Shown in pieces: positions 7,086-12,480 of a stretch of DNA of 13,626 bases. The stretch covers positions 1 through 13,626 of the forward strand of contig CALJIH010000008.1 in NCBI GenBank assembly GCA_937974135.1. The letters run 5' to 3'. The notes below the pieces were generated by a model. It did no database searches and was not told the origin of the DNA. It saw only the letters and a program-made list of their open reading frames with translations. Position numbers and translations under genes: made by a program. Within the stretch, counting starts at the first letter, position 1; the number at the start of each line of letters is the position of its first letter. Source of the stretch: an uncultured Cocleimonas sp. GTDB taxonomy: Bacteria > Pseudomonadota > Gammaproteobacteria > Thiotrichales > Thiotrichaceae.

Positions 7086-8264
7086 TTAGTTAGCCTGTAT
7101 CAAGGTTACTTTATCACCTTCTCTACCAATCAATAACTCGCCAGCTATCACAGCCGCTATTTGATCATTCACTAAGGCGCCGCGCCAATCATCGGAGATA
7201 GTTGTTTCACCTGCTAAAATCATATTTGCCACTTGTTTGCGAGTGGCAATTACGGCAGCAGTAATATTGTGTTTTTTCGCTTGGATTTGAATCACTAGCA
7301 TAAGTAAATCAATTAAGGCATTTTGATGCGCACTAGGTTTCTTTGCTCTGGGGAGTTCGGGCCAGTCTGATTCAGGTACTTCTTTACCCTTTTTGATGAG
7401 TGACAGCCATATATCATGATTCTTTTGTGATCGATCTGGGTTGATACCCCTGATTTCTTTGACTTGTTCGACAGTAGTGGGTTGTTGACGCGACAAATCG
7501 AGTAAAATATCGTCGCTGAGAATCCATTTTCGCGGTCGATCAGATTTCTCTGCTTGTTCTTCACGCCATGCTGCAAGTTCACGTAAAACTGCTAATTGCG
7601 GGCGTTTTAAAATCTGATTTCCTTTAACCTTTTTCCAACGCTGGTCTGAATGCATCTCATAAGTTTCAGGATCAGTTGCTTTCCCGAAATCTTTATTGAG
7701 CCAACTTAAACGGTTTTGTGATTCTAATTGCTCAAGCATTTTGGGGTAGATCTGTGCCAAATAACGCACATCGTCAATCGCGTACTCAAGTTGAGCATCT
7801 CGTAATGGTCTTTTAGACCAATCAGTACGCGATTGCGTTTTTGCTAAACTCACTCCTAACATGTTTTCAACTAATCGTGCATAACCCATTTGATCACCAA
7901 TACCTAAGACAGAAGCGGCTGTCTGGGTATCAAAAATTGGTGCAGGTATTTTGCCCGAAAGTTGTAACAGTATTTCTAAATCTTGATGCGCAGCGTGTAA
8001 TACTTTGGTGATTTCGGGATTGTGCATTAAAGCATTAAATGCAGACATATCATCAATCGCCATTGGATCAATACAAGCACGATGCTCATTCGCCTCAATT
8101 TGAATCAAACAAAGCTTCGCATAATAGGTTTTTTCGCGCAAAAACTCGGTATCTATCGCGAGCCATTTTGCACTACTAATTTTATCCACAAAAACTTCTA
8201 AATCTTGCGTTGTACTGATTACATCAACCACTGCATCACCTTTTAATCTATATGCCACGAGCAT
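7086..8264 (-). CDS. rnd: Ribonuclease D (DEDDy 3'-5' exonuclease with HRDC domains)
   Basis: Trims the 3' ends of tRNA precursors and other small RNAs in the cytoplasm. All DEDDy residues are visible: D38 and E40 in IDTEF, D95 in HAAHQDLEIL, and the Y161-xxx-D165 pair in YAIDDVRYL. An HRDC domain follows at about residues 210-290 and a second HRDC-like region near the C-terminus (about 310-390). It is 392 residues from ATG 8264. No Shine-Dalgarno precedes that ATG, whereas AAAAGGTG precedes an in-frame GTG at 8231 (residue 12). Starting there would place DTEF at residue 27, as in E. coli Rnd (28), so the shorter start is a real alternative. It is divergent from birA with a 70-base shared upstream region. 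Confidence 0.93.
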   Translation of the reverse strand: MLVAYRLKGDAVVDVISTTQDLEVFVDKISSAKWLAIDTEFLREKTYYAKLCLIQIEANEHRACIDPMAIDDMSAFNALMHNPEITKVLHAAHQDLEILLQLSGKIPAPIFDTQTAASVLGIGDQMGYARLVENMLGVSLAKTQSRTDWSKRPLRDAQLEYAIDDVRYLAQIYPKMLEQLESQNRLSWLNKDFGKATDPETYEMHSDQRWKKVKGNQILKRPQLAVLRELAAWREEQAEKSDRPRKWILSDDILLDLSRQQPTTVEQVKEIRGINPDRSQKNHDIWLSLIKKGKEVPESDWPELPRAKKPSAHQNALIDLLMLVIQIQAKKHNITAAVIATRKQVANMILAGETTISDDWRGALVNDQIAAVIAGELLIGREGDKVTLIQAN

Positions 8265-8319
8265 AAAGTACTTTACGCGAATAACAAATAATAAAGATGA
8301 AAATATCGGGATTAGTTGG

Positions 8320-8328
8320 TGATATAAT
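8320..8328 (+). promoter_or_regulatory. Extended -10 promoter of birA (leaderless candidate)
   Basis: TGATATAAT: a TGn extension directly followed by the consensus -10 TATAAT (8323-8328). No -35-like hexamer is seen 16-18 bases upstream, which an extended -10 can do without. The ATG of birA begins at 8335, exactly where the first transcribed base is expected, and there is no ribosome-binding site between. Confidence 0.6.
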
Positions 8329-8334
8329 TTTGCT

Positions 8335-9147
8335 ATGACAGCGAAATATGACGCACTTAATGCTGAACGAATCAGCGCAGCAATTCAGCAATTCTCTAAA
8401 GAAAATTTACAGTCACCTTACACAAGCAAAATTAGTTGTTTTGAGACCATTGATTCAACCAATACTTGGTTATTGAAAAATGGCAAACATGGGGACTTTT
8501 GTTTAAGCGAAACCCAGACAGCGGGACGAGGTCGGCGCGAAAACCAATGGGTATCCCCACAAAGTGGCAATATCTATTTATCATTTTGTTGTTACTTTGA
8601 TAGCAACATTCAACAACGATCACTATTAGGATTAATTGCTGGAATAGCGGTCGCTGAAGCATTACAAGACATTGGTTTAACCGGCCATGGCTTAAAGTGG
8701 CCGAATGATATATTTTGGAAAGACAAAAAACTCGGAGGCATTTTGATCCAAACTGCTGAAAATTATGAAAAGTTTGTCATTGGCATCGGTTTAAACGTTA
8801 GTCTACCAAAAGAAAGTCGAGTTAAAATTACTCAACAAGCGGTTTCTTTAGAAGAAGCCTTGCAAGCTAAGGCCTTTGATCGGGAAACAGTCGTTATCAA
8901 GCTATTACAGCGTTTATTATTACACGCTGAGATGTTCGCAGATCTTAGCTTTCAAGCGTTTACGCAAAGCTGGCAAAGGTGGGATATTCTGCATCATCGT
9001 GAAGTGGGCTTTCAGCATCAAAATCAAGAAATAACGGGAAGAGTCGATGGGATTGATGAACACGGTCGTATCGGAATTTTGTTAGAATCTGGAATAGAAT
9101 ATTTTTCAGCGGCTGACATAAAACTCAAAAAACCAACTCAAACTTAG
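8335..9147 (+). CDS. birA: Biotin--[acetyl-CoA-carboxylase] ligase without DNA-binding domain
   Basis: Activates biotin with ATP to biotinyl-AMP and transfers it to the lysine of the biotin carboxyl carrier protein of acetyl-CoA carboxylase. Motifs: IDSTN at 39-43, adenylate loop GRGRR at 64-68, KWPND at 121-125, DKKLGGILIQ with K132 (matching K183 of E. coli), and a C-terminal SH3-like domain (GRVDGIDEHGRIGILLESG). It has 270 residues against about 320 for E. coli BirA. The N-terminal winged helix is absent and the first 35 residues match only the linker (LNAERISAAI). A TGA lies in frame a few codons before the ATG, so no longer start exists. It is therefore predicted not to repress the biotin operon. 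coaX follows after three bases. Confidence 0.94.
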   Translation: MTAKYDALNAERISAAIQQFSKENLQSPYTSKISCFETIDSTNTWLLKNGKHGDFCLSETQTAGRGRRENQWVSPQSGNIYLSFCCYFDSNIQQRSLLGLIAGIAVAEALQDIGLTGHGLKWPNDIFWKDKKLGGILIQTAENYEKFVIGIGLNVSLPKESRVKITQQAVSLEEALQAKAFDRETVVIKLLQRLLLHAEMFADLSFQAFTQSWQRWDILHHREVGFQHQNQEITGRVDGIDEHGRIGILLESGIEYFSAADIKLKKPTQT

Positions 9148-9150
9148 ACT

Positions 9151-9951
9151 ATGGGCGCTAACAATACATTACTAATCGATTGTGGGAACACTTATCTCAA
9201 GTGGTGCCTGTTTGATGGTGATGACTTAACCCCACAACAAAGTGAATACCACAAAGACACTTCAGTACTAGAAACGTTTAAAGATATCGTTGATAGCCAA
9301 GCTGAAATTTGTGATTCAATCGTGATGGTGTCGGTTCTAGGTGAAGTGTTTTTAGCAGGCGCGAAAAAAATAGCTGAAGATGCAAATCTGAGTTTTTTAG
9401 AGGCAAGTTCAAAAGCAAAGTTAGCCAGTATTAGTAATGGCTATCAAGAGCCAGAAGAGCTTGGCAATGATCGTTTAGTTGCGATGATCGGTGCTTATGA
9501 GTTATTCGATTATCTAGCCTGTATTGTGATTGATTCTGGAACGGCAACAACGATCGATGCTGTTGATGAAACAGGACAACATTTAGGTGGCGTTATTTTT
9601 CCTGGTTTTGAATTAAGTTTAAATAGTTTAAATAGTGATACCAAACAACTTCCTAAATTCGATAGTAGTACACAAAAAATTGAAGCCAATGGCTTGGCAA
9701 CCGAAACGAATGAAGCAATGGCAAGTGGTTGTTTATTAGGGCTTGCTAGCGCAATTGATGGTATTTGTAATAAAATGCATCATCAGTTACAACTCAAATC
9801 ATTTCAGCCTTCAGTAAATGTAAAAAGGGTTATTTGTGGCGGTGGCTCCAAAGCATTATTAAAGCATTTAGAAGGTGATTACGAATATTACGAAAATCTT
9901 GTGATGCTGGGCTTAAAGAAAATTAAAGAAGATTCAATAAAAAATGATTAA
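9151..9951 (+). CDS. coaX: Type III pantothenate kinase
   Basis: 266 residues, normal for CoaX, the ASKHA-fold kinase that phosphorylates pantothenate in the first step of coenzyme A synthesis. It is unrelated to CoaA and insensitive to CoA feedback; many type III enzymes need a monovalent cation. Motifs: phosphate-binding LLIDCGNTYLKW with D10, N13 and K17; GNDRLVAMIGAYE, the pantothenate-binding region; IDSGTATTID with D128; GGVIFPG; and CGGGSKALL near the C-terminus. The ATG is three bases after the birA TAG and has no clear Shine-Dalgarno, so coupling is likely. The birA-coaX pairing is common in gammaproteobacteria. Its last eight bases overlap the start of the SPOR gene. Confidence 0.94.
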   Translation: MGANNTLLIDCGNTYLKWCLFDGDDLTPQQSEYHKDTSVLETFKDIVDSQAEICDSIVMVSVLGEVFLAGAKKIAEDANLSFLEASSKAKLASISNGYQEPEELGNDRLVAMIGAYELFDYLACIVIDSGTATTIDAVDETGQHLGGVIFPGFELSLNSLNSDTKQLPKFDSSTQKIEANGLATETNEAMASGCLLGLASAIDGICNKMHHQLQLKSFQPSVNVKRVICGGGSKALLKHLEGDYEYYENLVMLGLKKIKEDSIKND

Positions 9952-10594
9952 GAAACTCGTCATTGTTCTAGCATTACTCAATGCCATCTTCTTTATTTGG
10001 ACGATGGTCGCAGCTAGCAATGCATACACTCAACCTGCACAATATGAAGAAGGTGTAGCCGGTATAACCCTATTACCAAGAAATACAAAAAACTCCTATC
10101 AAAGCAGTACCTCTTCAACCCAAAGTAGTTGTTATGCCTTTGGACCATTTGATAGCGAAAAGTCTGTCAAAATAATAGCCAATAGAGTGAATGGTTTTGG
10201 CTTATGGACAGATATTCAAAGCCAAGAAACCATGCAGACACTCAATTTTTTAGTCTATCTACAACCCTTTGCTACGCGTAATGAAGCCCTTAAAGTCGTC
10301 AATGAAATTCGTAAACATGAAGTTAAAAACACTAAAATATTAGACAGCGGTCCTTACAAAAATGCAATCGCATTAGGTTCTTTTGGTGACTTAAACAAAG
10401 CACGTCGGCACGCTGAATATGTTCGGTTTCTTGGTTATGATGCGCGCTATACCACCCAGCAAAAACGTAAGGTGGTCTATTGGGTAAATTTCGATGAGCC
10501 TTTCGGAACTAATGTTCCAGTGATGCGATGGGCAAAAGAGATAGATGCAAAAAGCAGTCCACAGAAAATTCCTAAGTCTTGTGTCAGTAGATAA
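9944..10594 (+). CDS. SPOR-domain inner-membrane-anchored protein
   Basis: 216 residues. One N-terminal transmembrane helix (about 3-24, LVIVLALLNAIFFIWTMVAA) with a short basic cytoplasmic start, a low-complexity Ser/Thr/Gln linker (about 47-62), then a periplasmic region. SPOR-type signatures are CYAFGPFDSE (about 63-72) and ALGSFGDLNKARRHAEYVRFLGYDARY (about 147-172). Two beta-alpha-beta units between them (FLVYLQPFATRNEALKVVNEIRKH) suggest one and a half or two SPOR-like modules. SPOR domains bind glycan strands stripped of stem peptides at division sites, which are products of amidases such as the one at 337-1581. The start ATGATTAA overlaps the coaX stop by eight bases. The position after coaX is typical of this class in gammaproteobacteria. 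The exact cellular role is not known. Confidence 0.8.
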   Translation: MIKKLVIVLALLNAIFFIWTMVAASNAYTQPAQYEEGVAGITLLPRNTKNSYQSSTSSTQSSCYAFGPFDSEKSVKIIANRVNGFGLWTDIQSQETMQTLNFLVYLQPFATRNEALKVVNEIRKHEVKNTKILDSGPYKNAIALGSFGDLNKARRHAEYVRFLGYDARYTTQQKRKVVYWVNFDEPFGTNVPVMRWAKEIDAKSSPQKIPKSCVSR

Positions 10595-10629
10595 CCTTTT
10601 TCTTAAGAACTAAGAGGCAAAGAAAAAGG
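10595..10629. other. 10-bp inverted repeat at the end of the birA operon and the 6S gene
   Basis: CCTTTTTCTT (10595-10604) is exactly complementary to AAGAAAAAGG (10620-10629), with a 15-base loop. It follows the SPOR stop directly on the + strand and overlaps the last bases of the 6S RNA on the minus strand. The + strand lacks a U-tract after it, so it is not a canonical terminator for the operon. On the minus strand, the TTTTTCTTT just after the 6S stem could serve to end or process that RNA. Confidence 0.45.
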
Positions 10630-10816
10630 GTGCCTACCAAAGTACCGTAAAGTGAACGTCGACCTTGAACCAGTTAGGTTCAAGTGGAAGTAATCTTAAG
10701 TTTATTAGGCTTACCGCCGTAGCAGTCATGCTCACAAAACCTCGTCAAACATCCGGAGTTTGTAATTAGGCTCAAGGGAATACCCGGACACTTTACGAAT
10801 ACCCCAGAGGACACCC
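10628..10816 (-). ncRNA. ssrS: 6S RNA
   Basis: 6S RNA mimics an open promoter and sequesters sigma70 RNA polymerase in stationary phase. Read on the minus strand, the segment keeps the gammaproteobacterial landmarks in order: TTCCCTTGAGCC (E. coli TCCCCTGAGCC), TGTGAGCATG (E. coli GTGAGCATG), GGTAAGCCT (E. coli GAAGCCTTA), and CTTGAACC...GGTTCAAGG (the E. coli CCTTGAACC...GGTTCAAGG hairpin). The ends pair in a long closing stem: GGGTGTC (from 10816) with GGCACCC (ending 10628), and further in CGTAAAGTG with CACTTTACG, giving 189 nt, the normal size. It lies antisense-free between the SPOR gene and lexA, not beside zapA/ygfA as in many relatives. Ends are estimated from the stem. Confidence 0.9.
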
Positions 10817-10822
10817 GTTAAA

Positions 10823-10828
10823 ATCATA
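10823..10828 (-). promoter_or_regulatory. -10 element of the 6S RNA promoter
   Basis: TATGAT on the minus strand, ending seven bases before the first base of the closing stem (10816), the correct distance for a sigma70 start. A TTAACA sits about 20 bases further upstream but the spacing is long, so the -35 is uncertain. Confidence 0.6.
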
Positions 10829-11057
10829 CTAAAGTAAATTTCGCTTCTTGTTAAGGTTAAATTGACGAAAAGTCTAAATTTAATTTTTAGAGGCTAATAA
10901 AAAAGTCTTAAAAAACATTATATTAGGAAAAGCTAAAATACTGCTATGTGATTAATAAACAAATATATTTAAATTAATACTTATCCTAGCAACACTCAAA
11001 AAAACTTTTTTTTAAAAGATAAAAAACCATAAACATTATATAAATGTGAAATAAAAC
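10829..11057. other. AT-rich intergenic stretch between the 6S and lexA promoters
   Basis: No gene-like frame or RNA motif is seen. It is very AT-rich, with A/T runs such as A7-C-T8 near 10998-11013 that may be bent DNA. AAACATTATAT occurs twice (near 10914 and at 11031), and the second copy is part of the palindrome listed separately. There is no CTGT-N8-ACAG LexA box. Confidence 0.5.
11033..11047. promoter_or_regulatory. Palindrome upstream of lexA, candidate operator
   Basis: ACATT-ATATA-AATGT, a 15-bp dyad with perfect 5-bp arms, ending 10 bases before the lexA -35. LexA is normally autoregulated and this is the best dyad near its promoter. It does not resemble known LexA boxes, so the link is inference and AT-rich chance is possible. 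Confidence 0.35.
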
Positions 11058-11086
11058 TTGAATGTTTGTTTTTTGTTCGATATAAA
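11058..11086 (+). promoter_or_regulatory. lexA promoter
   Basis: TTGAAT (11058-11063), 17-bp spacer, TATAAA (11081-11086). The predicted start near 11093 leaves a leader of about 24 bases before ATG 11117, with AGAGAAC as a weak ribosome-binding site. Confidence 0.6.
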
Positions 11087-11116
11087 TGTAGTCGAGTAAA
11101 CAATTAGAGAACGATC

Positions 11117-11707
11117 ATGCTAACCTCAAAGCAGTCACAAGTGTTACAAACGATACAACACCTCGCTCAACAAATGGGCTATCTGCCAACCCTCGAGGAG
11201 ATCGGACAAGATATGGGGATCGGTCGGAGCACTATTCACAAACATATTCGAACATTAATCAATAATGGTTACTTGCAAGAAGCTGAAGGTAAATCAGCCT
11301 ACCAATTAGCAGACCCACTGGATGAAGAAGAAGGCTCACTACCTTATATGGGTAGAATTGCAGCTGGCTTTCCTATTGAAGCTATTCCAGATCAGCAAAA
11401 TATTAATTTGGCGCAACTTTTCTGCGGACCAGATCGTTACGTCTTAAAAATTGCAGGCGATTCGATGATAGAAGCAGGCATATGGGATGACGATTATGTC
11501 GTCATCGAAAAAAGAACCTCCGCAAGAGAAGGGGATATTATTGTAGCTTTGGTTGATCGCTACGAAGCAACACTGAAATATTACCATCCTAAAGATACTG
11601 GTGTTGTTGAATTACGACCTGCAAATTCACAGTTACAATCTATGTTCTATCCTGCTGATCAAGTTGAAATTCAGGGTGTGATGGTTGGCGTATTTAGAAG
11701 CTATTAA
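11117..11707 (+). CDS. lexA: LexA-type SOS repressor with non-standard recognition helix
   Basis: 196 residues. N-terminal winged helix-turn-helix (about 1-65) and C-terminal S24 autoprotease domain (about 75-196). Cleavage site A83-G84 in GRIAAGFP, nucleophile S116 in AGDSMIEAG and lysine K154 in ATLKYYHP are all present. RecA-stimulated self-cleavage, and so SOS control, is therefore expected. The recognition region reads GIGRSTIHKHIRTLINNGYL, whereas E. coli LexA has FRSPNAAEEHLKALARKGVI, so the DNA site should differ. Consistent with this, no CTGT-N8-ACAG box is present upstream. It could be a LexA paralogue such as the LexA2 type rather than the main SOS repressor, and no imuA, imuB or dnaE2 lies beside it here to settle this. 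queF follows 133 bases later with its own promoter. Confidence 0.88.
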   Translation: MLTSKQSQVLQTIQHLAQQMGYLPTLEEIGQDMGIGRSTIHKHIRTLINNGYLQEAEGKSAYQLADPLDEEEGSLPYMGRIAAGFPIEAIPDQQNINLAQLFCGPDRYVLKIAGDSMIEAGIWDDDYVVIEKRTSAREGDIIVALVDRYEATLKYYHPKDTGVVELRPANSQLQSMFYPADQVEIQGVMVGVFRSY

Positions 11708-11731
11708 TCCATAACTTTCTAAAATATTTTT

Positions 11732-11755
11732 AAAAAAGACACCCCCCTACTTTTT
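11732..11755 (+). repeat. Oriented intergenic repeat, copy 5
   Basis: Core GACACCCCCCTAC with six A before and five T after, then GGCTG and TTTTG (11761-11765). Core identical to copies 1 and 3. It lies 24 bases after the lexA stop and upstream of the queF promoter, here in the same direction as both genes. Confidence 0.85.
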
Positions 11756-11780
11756 GGCTGTTTTGCTTATTGTCTTTCGT

Positions 11781-11786
11781 TATAAT
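11781..11786 (+). promoter_or_regulatory. queF -10 element
   Basis: Consensus TATAAT, 54 bases before the queF ATG. No convincing -35 at 16-18 bp; sequence there belongs to the T-rich right flank of repeat copy 5. Confidence 0.5.
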
Positions 11787-11801
11787 CGCTTGAATTATTA
11801 A

Positions 11802-11825
11802 GATTCTGTTTTTTTACACAGAATC
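11802..11825 (+). promoter_or_regulatory. Perfect hairpin in the queF leader
   Basis: GATTCTGT (11802-11809), 8-base loop, ACAGAATC (11818-11825). It lies between the predicted transcription start and the ribosome-binding site (AAGAGAAAG), so it may act as an RNA hairpin or a DNA operator. It does not match the preQ1 riboswitch consensus. Confidence 0.45.
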
Positions 11826-11840
11826 ATCAAGAGAAAGATC

Positions 11841-12308
11841 ATGAGTGAAAAAGATATCTATCAAGATTTACAGCAATTAGGCGCCCAAAGTAATTTACCC
11901 AATTCACCAGAAGAAGCTATTTTAGAAAGCGTTGAAAACCCACAATCTGATGTGGATTACGTTGTACGTTTCACCGCACCAGAATTTACCTCATTATGCC
12001 CGATGACCGCTCAACCGGATTTTGGTCATATGATGATTGATTACATCCCCAATAAAAAATTGGTGGAAAGTAAATCGCTCAAACTTTTCTTAGGCTCATT
12101 CAGAAATCACGGTGCTTTCCACGAAGACTGTACAATAACCATTGCTAAAAGAATCATTGCTGAAATAGATCCTAAATGGTTACGCATCGGTGGTTACTGG
12201 TATCCACGCGGAGGTATACCGATCGATTTATTTTTTGCGCACGGCGATATTCCAAAAGGTGTCTGGGTGCCTGACCAAGGGGTTCCGCCTTATCGTGGCC
12301 GTGGTTAA
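11841..12308 (+). CDS. queF: NADPH-dependent 7-cyano-7-deazaguanine (preQ0) reductase
   Basis: 155 residues, the short unimodular QueF form of the tunnelling fold. It reduces the nitrile of preQ0 to the amine of preQ1 with two NADPH, the last step before insertion into tRNA in queuosine synthesis. Nucleophilic C53 lies in FTSLCPMTAQPDF and the proton-shuttling D60 in the same motif. The QueF signature ESKSLK is at 76-81, followed by SFRNHGAFHEDC. ATG 11841 has AAGAGAAAG at a good distance. No other queuosine genes are in the window. The short form differs from the bimodular QueF of E. coli, which is about 280 residues. It is convergent with rapA across a structured intergenic segment. Confidence 0.95.
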   Translation: MSEKDIYQDLQQLGAQSNLPNSPEEAILESVENPQSDVDYVVRFTAPEFTSLCPMTAQPDFGHMMIDYIPNKKLVESKSLKLFLGSFRNHGAFHEDCTITIAKRIIAEIDPKWLRIGGYWYPRGGIPIDLFFAHGDIPKGVWVPDQGVPPYRGRG

Positions 12309-12316
12309 ATATAATC

Positions 12317-12353
12317 AAAAAGTTGGTGCCTCCTTAGGCTCCCTAAGAACCAA
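12317..12353 (-). terminator. Minus-strand intrinsic terminator, probably of rapA
   Basis: On the minus strand TTGGT pairs with ACCAA and inside it CTTAGG-GAG-CCTAAG forms a perfect 6-bp hairpin, followed by CTTTTTG (A-run 12317-12321 on the + strand). It lies 128 bases past the rapA stop and just beyond the queF stop. An alternative pairing CCTCCTT (12329-12335)/AAGGAGG (12352-12358) shares the same bases. Confidence 0.5.
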
Positions 12354-12421
12354 GGAGGTAGTAGAGTAATTTCCGTAAGGAAATATCGGGGTCGGCAGTA
12401 GCAAGGAGTCGAATTATAAAA

Positions 12422-12444
12422 ACTAACACACCCCTCTACTTTTT
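12422..12444 (+). repeat. Oriented intergenic repeat, copy 6 (divergent)
   Basis: Core ACACACCCCTCTAC, diverged on the left, but the right side is well kept: CTACTTTTT, five bases, then TTTTG (12450-12454). It lies between queF and the end of rapA. The changed T at 12435 lets it pair with AGTAGA at 12360-12365. Confidence 0.65.
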
Positions 12445-12480
12445 GGCACTTTTGCCGAATAACAATCAGTTTTAAGTAGT

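Larger units (their letters stand above)
12310..12444 (+). ncRNA. Candidate structured small RNA, strand uncertain
   Basis: Model on the + strand: a consensus -10 TATAAT at 12310-12315 gives a start near 12322. CAAGGAGG (12351-12358) and CAAGGAGT (12402-12409) match the CsrA-type CANGGA motif. AGTAGA (12360-12365) pairs with TCTACT (12435-12440). Nested inside are a side hairpin ATTTCC-GTAA-GGAAAT (12369-12384) and a stem GGGGT (12388-12392)/ACCCC (12430-12434), whose loop holds the second GGA motif. Five T follow the closing stem (12440-12444), so it resembles a terminator. The closing strand is repeat copy 6. A competing minus-strand model exists: TATAAT at 12418-12413 and a terminator at 12353-12317. 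The segment could also be only the shared 3' end of two convergent genes. No -35 is convincing on either strand. Confidence 0.35.

Noticed and set aside
6911..7093. 60-codon + strand frame between prlC and rnd
   Set aside because: It runs through repeat copy 4 and has no ribosome-binding site or recognisable sequence; intergenic DNA explains it.
10595..10629. Rho-independent terminator for the birA-coaX-SPOR operon
   Set aside because: The stem is A/T-rich and is not followed by a U-tract on the + strand, so it is listed only as an inverted repeat.
10808..10816. GACACCCG as a further repeat copy
   Set aside because: It lies in the 5' closing stem of the 6S RNA, lacks CTACTTTTT, and is explained by that structure.
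11793..11840. preQ1 riboswitch in front of queF
   Set aside because: Only a simple hairpin with a T-rich loop is present; the C-rich loop and A-rich tail pairing of the preQ1-I aptamer are absent.
12329..12336. CCTCCTTA, identical to the 3' end of 16S rRNA, with GTTGG just upstream
   Set aside because: Flanking bases do not continue to match 16S rRNA; the segment is better explained as one arm of a local hairpin with AAGGAGG.
12353..12370. AAGGAGG as a ribosome-binding site for a small gene
   Set aside because: No ATG, GTG or TTG follows at a usable distance; GTAG/TAA triplets come instead.
1661..12444. CRISPR array from the repeated GACACCCCCCTAC
   Set aside because: Copies are hundreds to thousands of bases apart with genes between them, not regularly spaced.
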